From the NCBI GenBank assembly GCA_964604675.1, contig CAZSAT010000013.1:23877-87876 (forward strand): a stretch of DNA of 64,000 bases, read 5' to 3'. Both the position numbers and the translations under genes were made by a program. The stretch comes from CAZSAT01 sp964604675. Its GTDB lineage: Bacteria; Myxococcota_A; UBA796; CAJQPC01. Of this stretch, positions 7,437-16,120 are shown piece by piece (position 1 is the first letter of the stretch; every line of letters begins with the position of its first letter). Under the pieces are notes generated by a model. It saw nothing but the letters and a program-made list of their open reading frames with translations. It was not told the DNA's origin and did not search any database.

Positions 7437-9308
7437 TCAGTCCCCTCGAACGAACCATGGGCTCGACCACGCCGCGCCACCATCTTCCTGCACGGCCCGG
7501 ACGTACGCGTAGCCCCCGGGAACCAGCCGGACCGGCCACGTGGCGCGGCACGTGCGCGCGCCGCCACAGGCTTCCGTGGCCACCACCGAGCCGTCCTGGA
7601 TCAGGTCGAGGCGGTCGAGCTCTGCGACCCCGACGGCCACCGCGACCACCTGCTCGGCGCCGGCGGGTACATCGCCGCCGACACCCTCGCCGTCGAGCGT
7701 GGCGCGCAACACGATCCGAGGGCCGTTGGTGGCGTAGGTGCGCCGGCCGCGGAGGGCGGCCAGCACCCCTTCGCGGGTCAGGTCTTCGGTGAGCACGGCG
7801 GCGAGGCCACCGGTGCCGGACACGAGGTGGGCGAGGCCGGGGTGGCCGTCGTGGCTGTCGCCGCTGCCCACCAGGCCGAGCTTGTAGCCGCGGTCCAGGG
7901 CCGAGCGCACGTCGTGCCCGTCGACCCAGCCGTAGATGCGCCTGGGGGTGTCGGCCGACTCGCTCGAGCCGTGCACGCTCGCGATCTCGGTCAGCGGCTC
8001 CAGCACGGGGTCGGGCGGGATGTCCCAGTTCGTGGCGATGGGGCCTCCCGACTGGTGGTGCGCGAAGGTGAGCGCCTCCTGGCCGCGGAGGCTCGCCCAG
8101 AGCTGCTCGGGGTGCTCGCAGTCGGGGTCCGTGCTGTCACAGATGCTCGCCGTGTCGGAAAAATGGATCACGTGCCGGTGCCCATGGATCCAGCTCGTCC
8201 ACTCGTAGCCGAGCAGCGACACGAACTCGCCCGGCACGTTGGCGGCCCGGGTGGCGGCCTCGATCTCGGACCACCAGCCGGGCGTCTCGGAGAGCGGCAG
8301 CAGACCCCAGTGGTCGTGGTCGGTGAGGCACACGATGTCGAGCGCGGCGACGTCCCGGGCGTAGATCAGGAAGTCTTCGGGGGTGCCGGTGCCGTCGGAC
8401 AGCTGCGAGTGACCGTGCAGATCGGCCCAGCGGATCGGTGCGCCCCCGAAGCCGACGACCAGCGGGTTGGACTCGGCATACGCCGTGCCGTCCTCGACCT
8501 CGAAGCGTCCCACGACGCGGTACACGCCGGGGGCGCTGGGGGTGATGGTCGTGCGGGTGAGGCCTCCCGTGGTCTGCACGCTCGCGGGCACGGCGACGCC
8601 TTCTGCGGCCAGCTCGACCGGCCCGTCCCAGGCGACGTGGGCGTTGCCCTCGGCGTCCAGCACGGCCACGGTGAGCGCCACGGCCTGCCCTGGCTCCGCC
8701 GTGCTCGGCACGGAGAGCACCAGGCGTGCCGGCGTCCCGGCGTGCACCTCGATCGTCGGGCCCTCCGCGAGGGCTCGTCGCACTCCGTCGCCATCGCCGT
8801 CCACCGCGAACCAGAACCGTGAGGCCTCTGCATAGCGGTCGGCGCGGCCCGTGTAGGTGACCTCCAGGGTCTCGCCGGGGAGCAGGGCTCGGTCGGGCCG
8901 CAGCGCGACGAGCCCCTGGGCGACCACCTCGGCGGTGAACGCGAGGCCGGCGACCCGGGTCTGCACCGTGGTGTAGCCGGGAGCCTCCGGGTGGGTGAGC
9001 TGCGCGTTCGACCACCCCCAGAACGGCGGCACCTGGAAGTACACGGCGCCCTCCTCGGCGACGCCCAGCGGACCCACCTCGAAGCCCAGCGTCCAAGCAC
9101 CCGAGCTGCCGGCCTGGATGCGCTCGTCACCGGCGATGAGCCAGGCGCGTCCCTGGCCGTCGGAGGGGTGGCGCGGGGCCTCCCGGTCGGCGCGTAGCTG
9201 GGCCACGAGATCCGCCTTGGCGGTCGCCGGCAGGACCTCGGGCGCGGGCTCTGGAGGGGCCGAGGGCTCGGGTTCCGAGGGCGTGGCGCAGGCGAGGAGG
9301 AGGAGCAC
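7437..9308 (-). CDS. PHP-domain (DUF3604-like) lipoprotein
   Basis: A 623-residue lipoprotein starting at a GTG (9308) with the lipobox LLLLACA. About 300 residues of strand-rich sequence precede a PHP-type metallophosphoesterase or hydrolase domain with ADLHGHSQLSDG, LTDHDHW, and later His/Asp motifs including GSGDSHDG. This matches the DUF3604 group, whose enzymatic role is uncertain. The C-terminal part has further strand-like sequence. The overlapping reading of almost 2000 codons that joins this frame to the next gene is not real; the gene is bounded by its own lipoprotein start. Confidence 0.82.
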   Translation of the reverse strand: MLLLLACATPSEPEPSAPPEPAPEVLPATAKADLVAQLRADREAPRHPSDGQGRAWLIAGDERIQAGSSGAWTLGFEVGPLGVAEEGAVYFQVPPFWGWSNAQLTHPEAPGYTTVQTRVAGLAFTAEVVAQGLVALRPDRALLPGETLEVTYTGRADRYAEASRFWFAVDGDGDGVRRALAEGPTIEVHAGTPARLVLSVPSTAEPGQAVALTVAVLDAEGNAHVAWDGPVELAAEGVAVPASVQTTGGLTRTTITPSAPGVYRVVGRFEVEDGTAYAESNPLVVGFGGAPIRWADLHGHSQLSDGTGTPEDFLIYARDVAALDIVCLTDHDHWGLLPLSETPGWWSEIEAATRAANVPGEFVSLLGYEWTSWIHGHRHVIHFSDTASICDSTDPDCEHPEQLWASLRGQEALTFAHHQSGGPIATNWDIPPDPVLEPLTEIASVHGSSESADTPRRIYGWVDGHDVRSALDRGYKLGLVGSGDSHDGHPGLAHLVSGTGGLAAVLTEDLTREGVLAALRGRRTYATNGPRIVLRATLDGEGVGGDVPAGAEQVVAVAVGVAELDRLDLIQDGSVVATEACGGARTCRATWPVRLVPGGYAYVRAVQEDGGAAWSSPWFVRGD

Positions 9309-9487
9309 CTTCCGAGAATAGTCTGCCGGGTGCTGCACGCCAGGTCTTCGTGGGCGCGACCAGCCAGCTGCACGAGCTCGCGCTCGCCCCCGACCCAGGC
9401 GAGTTCGTGCCGACGCTCGTGGACCAGGACGGCGCTGAGGTGCGGCGACGCTTCCAGGTGTTGGCGGCTCCCCAGGTCGGCGTCGGC

Positions 9488-12400
9488 TCAGTAGCTGTCG
9501 TACCGCCGGATCCGGGCCGCGCTCTCGGCCTCGGCGTCGTAGTTGTAGCGCTCGGCTTCGCGCAGGGCGTTGAGCTCCAGGTACTCGGGCTCGTAGTGGT
9601 AGTTGCGGGTCTCTCCGGGGCCGCGGCTGACCAGCCAACCGTCGGAGATCTCGAGCGCCTGGTACACACCGCGCAGCTCGACGATGCGGCCGATCCAGTA
9701 GTCGTGCAGCTCCTCGACCCGGGCCAGCTCGTGGCCTTCGTCGTCGTTGTCGCGGGCCCGCGCGAGGAGGCGCTGCTCCTCGTCCTTGAAGGTGTCGAGG
9801 TCGGACTCGAGGAGCTGACGCCGCTGCCCGAGCCCGCGCAGATCGAAGACCTGCTCGCTCTCCGCGGTGCTCGCGTCCTGATCGGTGGCGCTGAGCACCT
9901 GCACGCAGCGGTAGAGGTCCGACATCACCTCGGCGAGGTGGTCGAGCATCTCGAGCTTGGCGCGGGGGAAGCGGAAGGTGTCGCAGCGGGTGATGGCGTT
10001 GCGCAGATCCAGCGCGCAGCGGTGATGCACCAGCAGCTCGGCGCGGCCGGTCTCGGCGCGTTCGGCGCCGCTCGCGATCCAGCTCGCGGTGTCGGAGTCG
10101 CACGACGCGTGGGCTTCCTCCACCTCCCGGTAGGCGATTTGATGCGACAAGAGCGCGGCCGGCCACTCGAACATCAGCCCGGCAGCGCCCCCCTCGCGGG
10201 TGTGGTCGCCCATCCGCATGCCCCAGTTGCGCAGGCAGTGGTTCATGGTCGTGACCCCGTCGGGTCCGGCGGCCTCCATGAAGTGCGCGAAGGCGGTGCA
10301 GTGGGCGAGCATCACCGCGCGCTCGGGGTCGGCTTCGACCCAGCGGGCCTCGGGCTGGGGGTCGAGCAGGTTGGAGCGCAGGCGGAACCACGCGGAGCGC
10401 ACCCGCTCGGTGGGGCACGCGCTCCAGTTGCTGTGGTCGCTGGCCCGGCCGATCACGGTCTGCAGGCTGCGCTCGTCGAGGGTGAAGCCGCGCACGCTGG
10501 TCAGGGTGCGGCGGATCTCGCGCTCCACGCTCGCTCTCGGGGCCTGCGCGAGGGCGCGCTCGTACCAGCTCCCGGTGGGCGCGCCGGTGCTGTGGTCGGC
10601 GCCCAGGTTGGCCACGCTCTCCGACCGGTCGGTGCGCGTGAGGTCGATCCGCGTGCCGTGCTCGTCGACAGAACCGGTGGCGGCGCCGGTCGTGCTGTCG
10701 TCGTGCACGCCGATGCCACCGACGTCGAGCCCGCCGCCGTAGGTGCGTCCGCCCGACACGGTGCCCTCGAGACCGTCGTCCTCGTTGTGGTGCACGTCGG
10801 AGCTGAAGGTGCTGTCGATGTCGAGGTTCGCGCCCAGGGGGCCGATGCCGAGGGTGGCGTCCTGCTCGGTGGTGTGGCCTTCGGTGTCGCGCCACCCGTG
10901 GAGGTGGGCAGCCACCTCCTCGTCTTCTTCCAGGTCCTGGAGCTCCTGGGTGTTGCTGGCGCCGAGGATGCGGTCGTAGAGCGATGCGTAGTCCGGGAGC
11001 TCGGGATCGAGGTGGAAGGTGCTCCCGAAGCCCGCCGTGTCGGACTCGGCGTAGCGTCCGCCTCCGGAGGCCGCGCCGTAGCCCATCGTGCCGCCCGCAT
11101 GCCAGGCGTCGGCGCTCTCGAAGCGCACGCTCACCACCGACATCCGACGCCCGTCGATGGTCTCGCTGCCCACGGTGACCTGGCGCGTGCGGGAGGCACT
11201 GCCGCCGACGTCCACGCCCGCGCTCCCGGATCCGTGGGTGCCGCTGCCGCCCACGCCACCCCCCGCGTGGGCCTCGAGGGTGAGCTGGTAGCTGTCGCCG
11301 GCTGGCAGGTTCCGTGCGGCGTCGGCGTCGACCACCGACGCCGCCCCCAGCTCGCTGGCGTCCATCTCGTCGAGAGCCGCGGACATCCGGTTGAGCAGGC
11401 TCATCTCGGGCAGGGCGCTGCCGGACTGGCCGTCTGCAGCAGCGTCGAGCTCGTCGAGGTAGTGCGTGGCCTCGGCGTCGGTGAGCAGGTGCGTGAACAC
11501 GAGCTGGGCGGACCCGCCTGCGTTGGCGGTGGCGTTCGCGGTGCCCGTGGTGTCGGTGCCTGTGGCGTCGGTCTCGCCGTCGACGCCGACCCGCCCGGAC
11601 AGCTCCGCGCCGACCCGCACCGTGAGCACGAGGTTGTAGGTGCCCGGAGCGCCGGTGACCGGCTGCACCTCGACGTCGAAGCGTCCGTCGCCGCTGGCGC
11701 GTCGACGGGTGCTGACCGCGCCGTGGTCGCGGTCGACCTGGCTGGCCCGTGAGCCGGTGAGCCCGTCGGCGCCGACGCCGATCTGCCCTTCCTGGCGCCG
11801 GGTCTCGCTGGTCTGGTCGTCGCCCGAGCCGTGCACGACCTGCTGCTCGCGGGTGCGGCCGAGGCTGGCCGCGTCGGTGGTGAGCTGGGCGGTGGTCTGC
11901 ACGCTGTCGCTGGTCTGCCGGCGGTCGTCGCCCGTGCCGTGGACCTGGGTGGTCTGCTCGCCCCAGCTCCCCTGGCCCCCGACCTCGCCGTCCTGCCCCA
12001 CCACGAGGCCACCTCCGCGGGTGGTCTGTGTGGACACGCTCTCGAAGTCGTCGGGGTGCTCGCCCTGCACCGCGACGGTGTCGGTGCTGACGCGCTGCTG
12101 GCCGACGCCGCCGCCGACCGTGGTGGTGGTGGTGCTGCCGCTGGTGCTGGTGAGGCTGCCGCCGTCGGCCTGGGTCTCGGTCTCGGTGGTCGTGCTGCCG
12201 GAGGCGTAGGTGCCCGCGAGCACGTTCAGGTCGGCCGAGGTGCTCTGCTGCAGCGTGGTGCCGACCTCGCGGAGCCTGGCCACGACGCGGGTCTCGGTGG
12301 CCTCTGCGTAGGCGGCGTAGTTCTGCTCGTCGACCTGCTCCGCGGCCGTGAGGAGCATGTCCTGAGCCTCGGAGACGGCGAGGAACTCGTCGTAGAGCGC

Positions 12401-13408
12401 CATGGCGCGCTGGTTGAGCTCGCCGCTGCGGGCCACCGCCTGGTCGTCGGTGAGCCCCTCGCGCACCTGGGAATCGGGGTTGGTGAGGTCGCGGATCACC
12501 GTGTCGACGCTGTCGAGCTCGGCCTGGAGCGCGTCGATCCGACCCTGCATGCCCGACGCGGTGTCGCGCAGGGCGCTCTGCACGCTGGTGGCCGTGGCCC
12601 GCGCGTCGACGTGGGTGGTGGTGTCGTGCAGCGTGGTGGTGTCGGTGCGGCTCAGGCCGGTGAGGCTGACCTCGGACGCTTCGGTGGAGCCCGACGTGGT
12701 GGTGCGGCCCTCCGTGTCGGTGCCGTAGGTCATCTCGCTGGTGGTGGTGCTTCGCGAGCCGCCGCCTGGGACCGACTCGCGGGTGGTGCCGGTGCCCTGC
12801 AAGGTCTGGTGCTCGGGCTGCGACGGGTCGGGCTCCCAGACCGCTTCGTCGCTGCCCACGTAGGTCTGGGCGACGCGCTGGAGGTCGCCGCTCTCGGTCT
12901 GGGAGAAGGCTTCCTGGTACCAGTGCAGGAAGTCCTCGTTCATCGGCGTGGCCGCGCCGCCGGTGCTGACCTGGGGCTCCAGGGCCTGCCCGGACAGCAC
13001 GGCCTGGGCGCCCGCTCGGGCCTCCCCCTCCGCATCGCCCCCGCGGGGATCGCCGCTGCCGTCCTGTTGCTTCACGTGGACCAGCTCGTGGGCCACCAGC
13101 TCCGGGTCCGGCCGACCGGTCTCGTCGAGGGTGGCGGGGTGCACGTCGATCTCGGTGCCTTCGGTGACCGCGGCGGCGCTCCGCTGCTCGGCCCGACCGC
13201 TGGACGCGATCCGGACCTGGTCGAGGTCGGTGCCCAGGCTCTGCTCGGCCATGGCCTGGAGCCCCGGGTCGAGGTTCGGGTCCACGCCTTGCTTCAGCTG
13301 TCCCTGGGCGAAGCGGTTGCCGCGGGAGGGCGACGCGTCGGGCGCACCGCCTCCGCCTCCGCCCCTGGGGCGCGTGGGCTTGCGCTGGCGACGGCGTTGC
13401 TTGGCCAC
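9488..13408 (-). CDS. Large eCIS-core (DUF4157) domain protein, 1306 aa
   Basis: The N-terminal 140 residues match the eCIS core domain, including AHELVHVKQQ with an HExxH motif at 107-111. This domain marks proteins linked to extracellular contractile injection systems, often as cargo. The long middle (about 150-1000) is Thr/Ser/Gly/Asp-rich with strand-like repeats, several resembling each other (for example TTETETQADGG and STSGSTTTTTVGGG). The C-terminal 300 residues are more globular and helical, ending in a basic coil. There is no signal peptide, which fits a cargo protein loaded from the cytoplasm. No sheath, tube or baseplate genes lie in the window. The start is a GTG at 13408; the reading is open with no interruption. 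Confidence 0.82.
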   Translation of the reverse strand: MAKQRRRQRKPTRPRGGGGGGAPDASPSRGNRFAQGQLKQGVDPNLDPGLQAMAEQSLGTDLDQVRIASSGRAEQRSAAAVTEGTEIDVHPATLDETGRPDPELVAHELVHVKQQDGSGDPRGGDAEGEARAGAQAVLSGQALEPQVSTGGAATPMNEDFLHWYQEAFSQTESGDLQRVAQTYVGSDEAVWEPDPSQPEHQTLQGTGTTRESVPGGGSRSTTTSEMTYGTDTEGRTTTSGSTEASEVSLTGLSRTDTTTLHDTTTHVDARATATSVQSALRDTASGMQGRIDALQAELDSVDTVIRDLTNPDSQVREGLTDDQAVARSGELNQRAMALYDEFLAVSEAQDMLLTAAEQVDEQNYAAYAEATETRVVARLREVGTTLQQSTSADLNVLAGTYASGSTTTETETQADGGSLTSTSGSTTTTTVGGGVGQQRVSTDTVAVQGEHPDDFESVSTQTTRGGGLVVGQDGEVGGQGSWGEQTTQVHGTGDDRRQTSDSVQTTAQLTTDAASLGRTREQQVVHGSGDDQTSETRRQEGQIGVGADGLTGSRASQVDRDHGAVSTRRRASGDGRFDVEVQPVTGAPGTYNLVLTVRVGAELSGRVGVDGETDATGTDTTGTANATANAGGSAQLVFTHLLTDAEATHYLDELDAAADGQSGSALPEMSLLNRMSAALDEMDASELGAASVVDADAARNLPAGDSYQLTLEAHAGGGVGGSGTHGSGSAGVDVGGSASRTRQVTVGSETIDGRRMSVVSVRFESADAWHAGGTMGYGAASGGGRYAESDTAGFGSTFHLDPELPDYASLYDRILGASNTQELQDLEEDEEVAAHLHGWRDTEGHTTEQDATLGIGPLGANLDIDSTFSSDVHHNEDDGLEGTVSGGRTYGGGLDVGGIGVHDDSTTGAATGSVDEHGTRIDLTRTDRSESVANLGADHSTGAPTGSWYERALAQAPRASVEREIRRTLTSVRGFTLDERSLQTVIGRASDHSNWSACPTERVRSAWFRLRSNLLDPQPEARWVEADPERAVMLAHCTAFAHFMEAAGPDGVTTMNHCLRNWGMRMGDHTREGGAAGLMFEWPAALLSHQIAYREVEEAHASCDSDTASWIASGAERAETGRAELLVHHRCALDLRNAITRCDTFRFPRAKLEMLDHLAEVMSDLYRCVQVLSATDQDASTAESEQVFDLRGLGQRRQLLESDLDTFKDEEQRLLARARDNDDEGHELARVEELHDYWIGRIVELRGVYQALEISDGWLVSRGPGETRNYHYEPEYLELNALREAERYNYDAEAESAARIRRYDSY

Positions 13409-13495
13409 TTCGTTCCATATCGGGTCGCGGTCATCTCGGGTGCACGACCGCCCGCCCTTCCTGCTCTTGCAGGGCTGCTCAGCTTCGAGCCCGGG

Positions 13496-15286
13496 CTACC
13501 AGCGGTCGGCGATCGCCTGCTGAGCGTCCTGGATGCCCGGGGCGAAGTGCCGCGTGGGCGAGACGGTGTCCTCGTAGTGGTCGCCGTCTCCGTTGGGTGA
13601 GAGCAGCGACACGCTGCGGTGCACGTCGGGCTCCGGGATGATGTAGGAGAGGTAGTCGTCGGCCATGCCGATCACCGCTCTGTAGTCGGTGTCGAGGTGG
13701 TCGAGCAGCGGGGTGTCGTTGCCGCCGTCGCGCAGGGTGTAGGGCACCGCGTGCATGTCGAGGCAGGCGCAGCCGTCGATCGTGTCGAGCTCTTCGCGGC
13801 AGGCTTCCCAGGAGACCGTGTCGCATTCGCGCGGGTGCTGCAGGAACCAGGTGGCGTCGGCGCCGCGCGCGGTCACGTCCTGCGCTTCGCTCTCCCAGCT
13901 CGCCTCGTCGGGGAAGCCCCACGCCAGCTCCGGGAGCAGCTCGCCTGGAACGGCCACGAAGCCGATGGGGCCGACCTGCAAGCGGAAGGTGCGGGTCTCG
14001 ATGCAGCCGTTGTCGGGCTCGGGGCAGAGCTCGGGGTCGTCGGTGGTGTCGTCGAGGTCGAGGTCGAACACGCCCTCGGGACCGAGCAGCTGGTAGACGA
14101 TGTTGTCGATCGGCACGTACACGCTCTCGGCCTCGACCCGGATGGGCGTGGCCTCGATGGTCTCCCCGGCGGTCAGCGCCTCGATGGCGGCCTCCGCGAT
14201 GTGCCAGCCGTGGGAGGTGACGAAGGCCCAGCTGTTGCGCTCGGCCCACTCGGGGACCTGGTCACCGTCGTCGTCCACGGTGTCGGTGAACACGTGGGTG
14301 CCGTCGTCCTCCACGAGCGGCAGGTCGGCGCCGAGCGCGGACTGCATGCCGCCCAGGCACTCCGGCAGGTGCAGCGCGACGCCCCCGTACTCGGCTTCCA
14401 GCACCTCGCGGGTCACGCCCACCCAGTCGCTCGAGATGCTGTTGTTGTCGGAGCCGCGCACCTCGGGGTGGCCCGACCAGTTCGTGAGGGTGAAGACCGT
14501 GCCGCTCTCGCCCACCCCCTGGAGCACCAGCAGCTGGTCGCTGACGACCACGGGGTCGCGCCCGTCGTAGATCATGCCGTGCACCTTGGCGGTCGGGTTC
14601 TTGCCGCCGAAGTTCGCGCCGTTGAACCACACGCTCTCGTCGCGCATCCGGGTGCGCCCCACCGTGAGCGTGACGGGCTCCATGGCGTCGGCCGCGTCGC
14701 GCACCGCCTGCTCGATGGCGTCGGTCACGCGCTGCTGGTAGGCCTCGTCGATGCCGCTCACGGGGTCGGAGAGGTTGTAGGGGTTGCCCCAGAGCCCCAT
14801 GGTGTCGGGCCCCTGGTGGTTGTGGGAGCTGGCGACGATCAGGCGGTCGAGGTCGAAGCCTTCGGCGGCCAGGCGGTCGCGCGCTTCGTGGATGCGGGGG
14901 GAGCCGAGGCCCACATAGTCGAGCGCCACGAACGCGATGTACTCGCCGTTGTGCGACATGACCGTGGCGCGGGCCCAGACCGGGTCGTGCACGTCGCGTG
15001 CAGCGCGCAGCGGTCCGAAGCCGCCGATCCAGACGGCGTCGAACCAGCCGTCCCCGTCGGCGTCGTCGAAGCCTTCGCCGCAGTCGGCGCCCGTGACGTC
15101 CTCCATGCAGCCGGTGAAGTTGCCGTCGCCGTTCTGGTCGTCCCACAGCTCGGTGATCTCCGGCGTCATGTCGATGGCCGAGGCGCCCGCGTAGGTGACG
15201 TCGTCCTGCTCGATCACGATGCCGAGGGGCGGGCCGGCGGTGTCGGCGTCGGACTTGCTGCAGGACAGGGCGACAAGGAGCAGCAC
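13496..15286 (-). CDS. Neutral/alkaline ceramidase-like lipoprotein
   Basis: A 596-residue lipoprotein that starts at a GTG with GGAGG 5 bases upstream; the lipobox is ALSC. The mature N-terminus has the family entry motif AGASAIDMTP, then VALDYVGLGSP and SSHNHQGPD, a His-rich zinc-binding block of neutral ceramidases, which cleave the amide of ceramide. Later parts contain many Cys and DDD stretches (for example TVDDDGDQVP) that may bind calcium. Many environmental bacteria have ceramidase-domain proteins acting on other amides, so ceramide is only the best family guess. It would act outside the inner membrane. Confidence 0.8.
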   Translation of the reverse strand: MLLLVALSCSKSDADTAGPPLGIVIEQDDVTYAGASAIDMTPEITELWDDQNGDGNFTGCMEDVTGADCGEGFDDADGDGWFDAVWIGGFGPLRAARDVHDPVWARATVMSHNGEYIAFVALDYVGLGSPRIHEARDRLAAEGFDLDRLIVASSHNHQGPDTMGLWGNPYNLSDPVSGIDEAYQQRVTDAIEQAVRDAADAMEPVTLTVGRTRMRDESVWFNGANFGGKNPTAKVHGMIYDGRDPVVVSDQLLVLQGVGESGTVFTLTNWSGHPEVRGSDNNSISSDWVGVTREVLEAEYGGVALHLPECLGGMQSALGADLPLVEDDGTHVFTDTVDDDGDQVPEWAERNSWAFVTSHGWHIAEAAIEALTAGETIEATPIRVEAESVYVPIDNIVYQLLGPEGVFDLDLDDTTDDPELCPEPDNGCIETRTFRLQVGPIGFVAVPGELLPELAWGFPDEASWESEAQDVTARGADATWFLQHPRECDTVSWEACREELDTIDGCACLDMHAVPYTLRDGGNDTPLLDHLDTDYRAVIGMADDYLSYIIPEPDVHRSVSLLSPNGDGDHYEDTVSPTRHFAPGIQDAQQAIADRW

Positions 15287-15343
15287 GGCGGCCTCCTGGG
15301 GGAGGAGAGCGTAATCGCTTCGAGTCGCCCGGTGCCGCCGGAC

Positions 15344-16111
15344 CTACACCACCCGCAGCGGATCCGCGTCGACCTGCGACACCACCACCTCGATGCCCAG
15401 AGCCGCGGCGACCCGCGCGGCGTAGGTGGGCAGGTAGCCGCGCTCGCAGTGGGTGTGGTCGGTGAGCACCACGGCCGTGCCCTCGGCCGCGCGCCACAAG
15501 ACGTCGTGGTGGCGCATCTCGCCCGTGAGCAGCAGGTCGACCGGACCGACCTTCTCGAACACACTCCCACCCGCACCCGGGCAGCACGCCACGGTGGAGA
15601 TGGGTCGCTCGACCGCTGGCGCCGCCAGGCGCAGCGCCGGGATCCCGAGGTGCGCCTTGATGCGTTCGACCGCCGTGGCGAGGTCCACGGGCGCCTCCAG
15701 CGTGGTGAGGCGTCCCAGTCCTGCAGCCGGCTCGTCGGCGTTGGGCTCGATCGGCTGGAAGCTGCCCCGGCCGGCGGCCACGGCCAGCCAGTCGCCCATG
15801 CCCAGGGGGCTGGCATCCAGCGCGGTGTGGGGCGCGTACACGTGCACGCCGGCCCGCAGCGCGCCCAGCAAGACGCGACCCGGCGCCGAACCGCCCGTGA
15901 GGCGCTTCACGCCGCGGAACAGGGGCGGGTGGTAGCTCAGGATCAGATCGACCTTCGCAGCGAGCGCTTCCGCCAGCACCGGCTCGGTGAGGTCGATGCA
16001 CACCAACGCGCGACGCACCTCGCGGGTGCCTTCCAGGATCAGCCCCACGTTGTCCCAGTCTCCGGCGAAGCGGAGCGGAGCGAGGGCGTCGAGGGTGTTC
16101 TGCCAGGCCAT
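15344..16111 (-). CDS. Nif3-like dinuclear metal centre protein
   Basis: A 255-residue cytosolic protein of the Nif3/YbgI family, formerly called GTP cyclohydrolase 1 type 2. Family landmarks are WDNVGLILEG near the start, ILSYHPPLF with metal-binding His, GEMRHHD, and TDHTHCERG near the end, which carry the two-metal ligands. At 255 residues it lacks the extra central domain of longer members. The biochemical role of the family is not settled. It follows the ceramidase gene's transcription direction but has its own ATG; the arylsulfotransferase gene ends 9 bases away. Confidence 0.9.
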   Translation of the reverse strand: MAWQNTLDALAPLRFAGDWDNVGLILEGTREVRRALVCIDLTEPVLAEALAAKVDLILSYHPPLFRGVKRLTGGSAPGRVLLGALRAGVHVYAPHTALDASPLGMGDWLAVAAGRGSFQPIEPNADEPAAGLGRLTTLEAPVDLATAVERIKAHLGIPALRLAAPAVERPISTVACCPGAGGSVFEKVGPVDLLLTGEMRHHDVLWRAAEGTAVVLTDHTHCERGYLPTYAARVAAALGIEVVVSQVDADPLRVV

Positions 16112-16120
16112 GGACCGGGC

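Noticed and set aside
7437..13418. A single open frame of almost 2000 codons on the minus strand
   Set aside because: Its first two thirds are the shadow of the eCIS-core gene in another frame (Arg/His/Pro-rich); only the last third, from GTG 9308, is a real lipoprotein.
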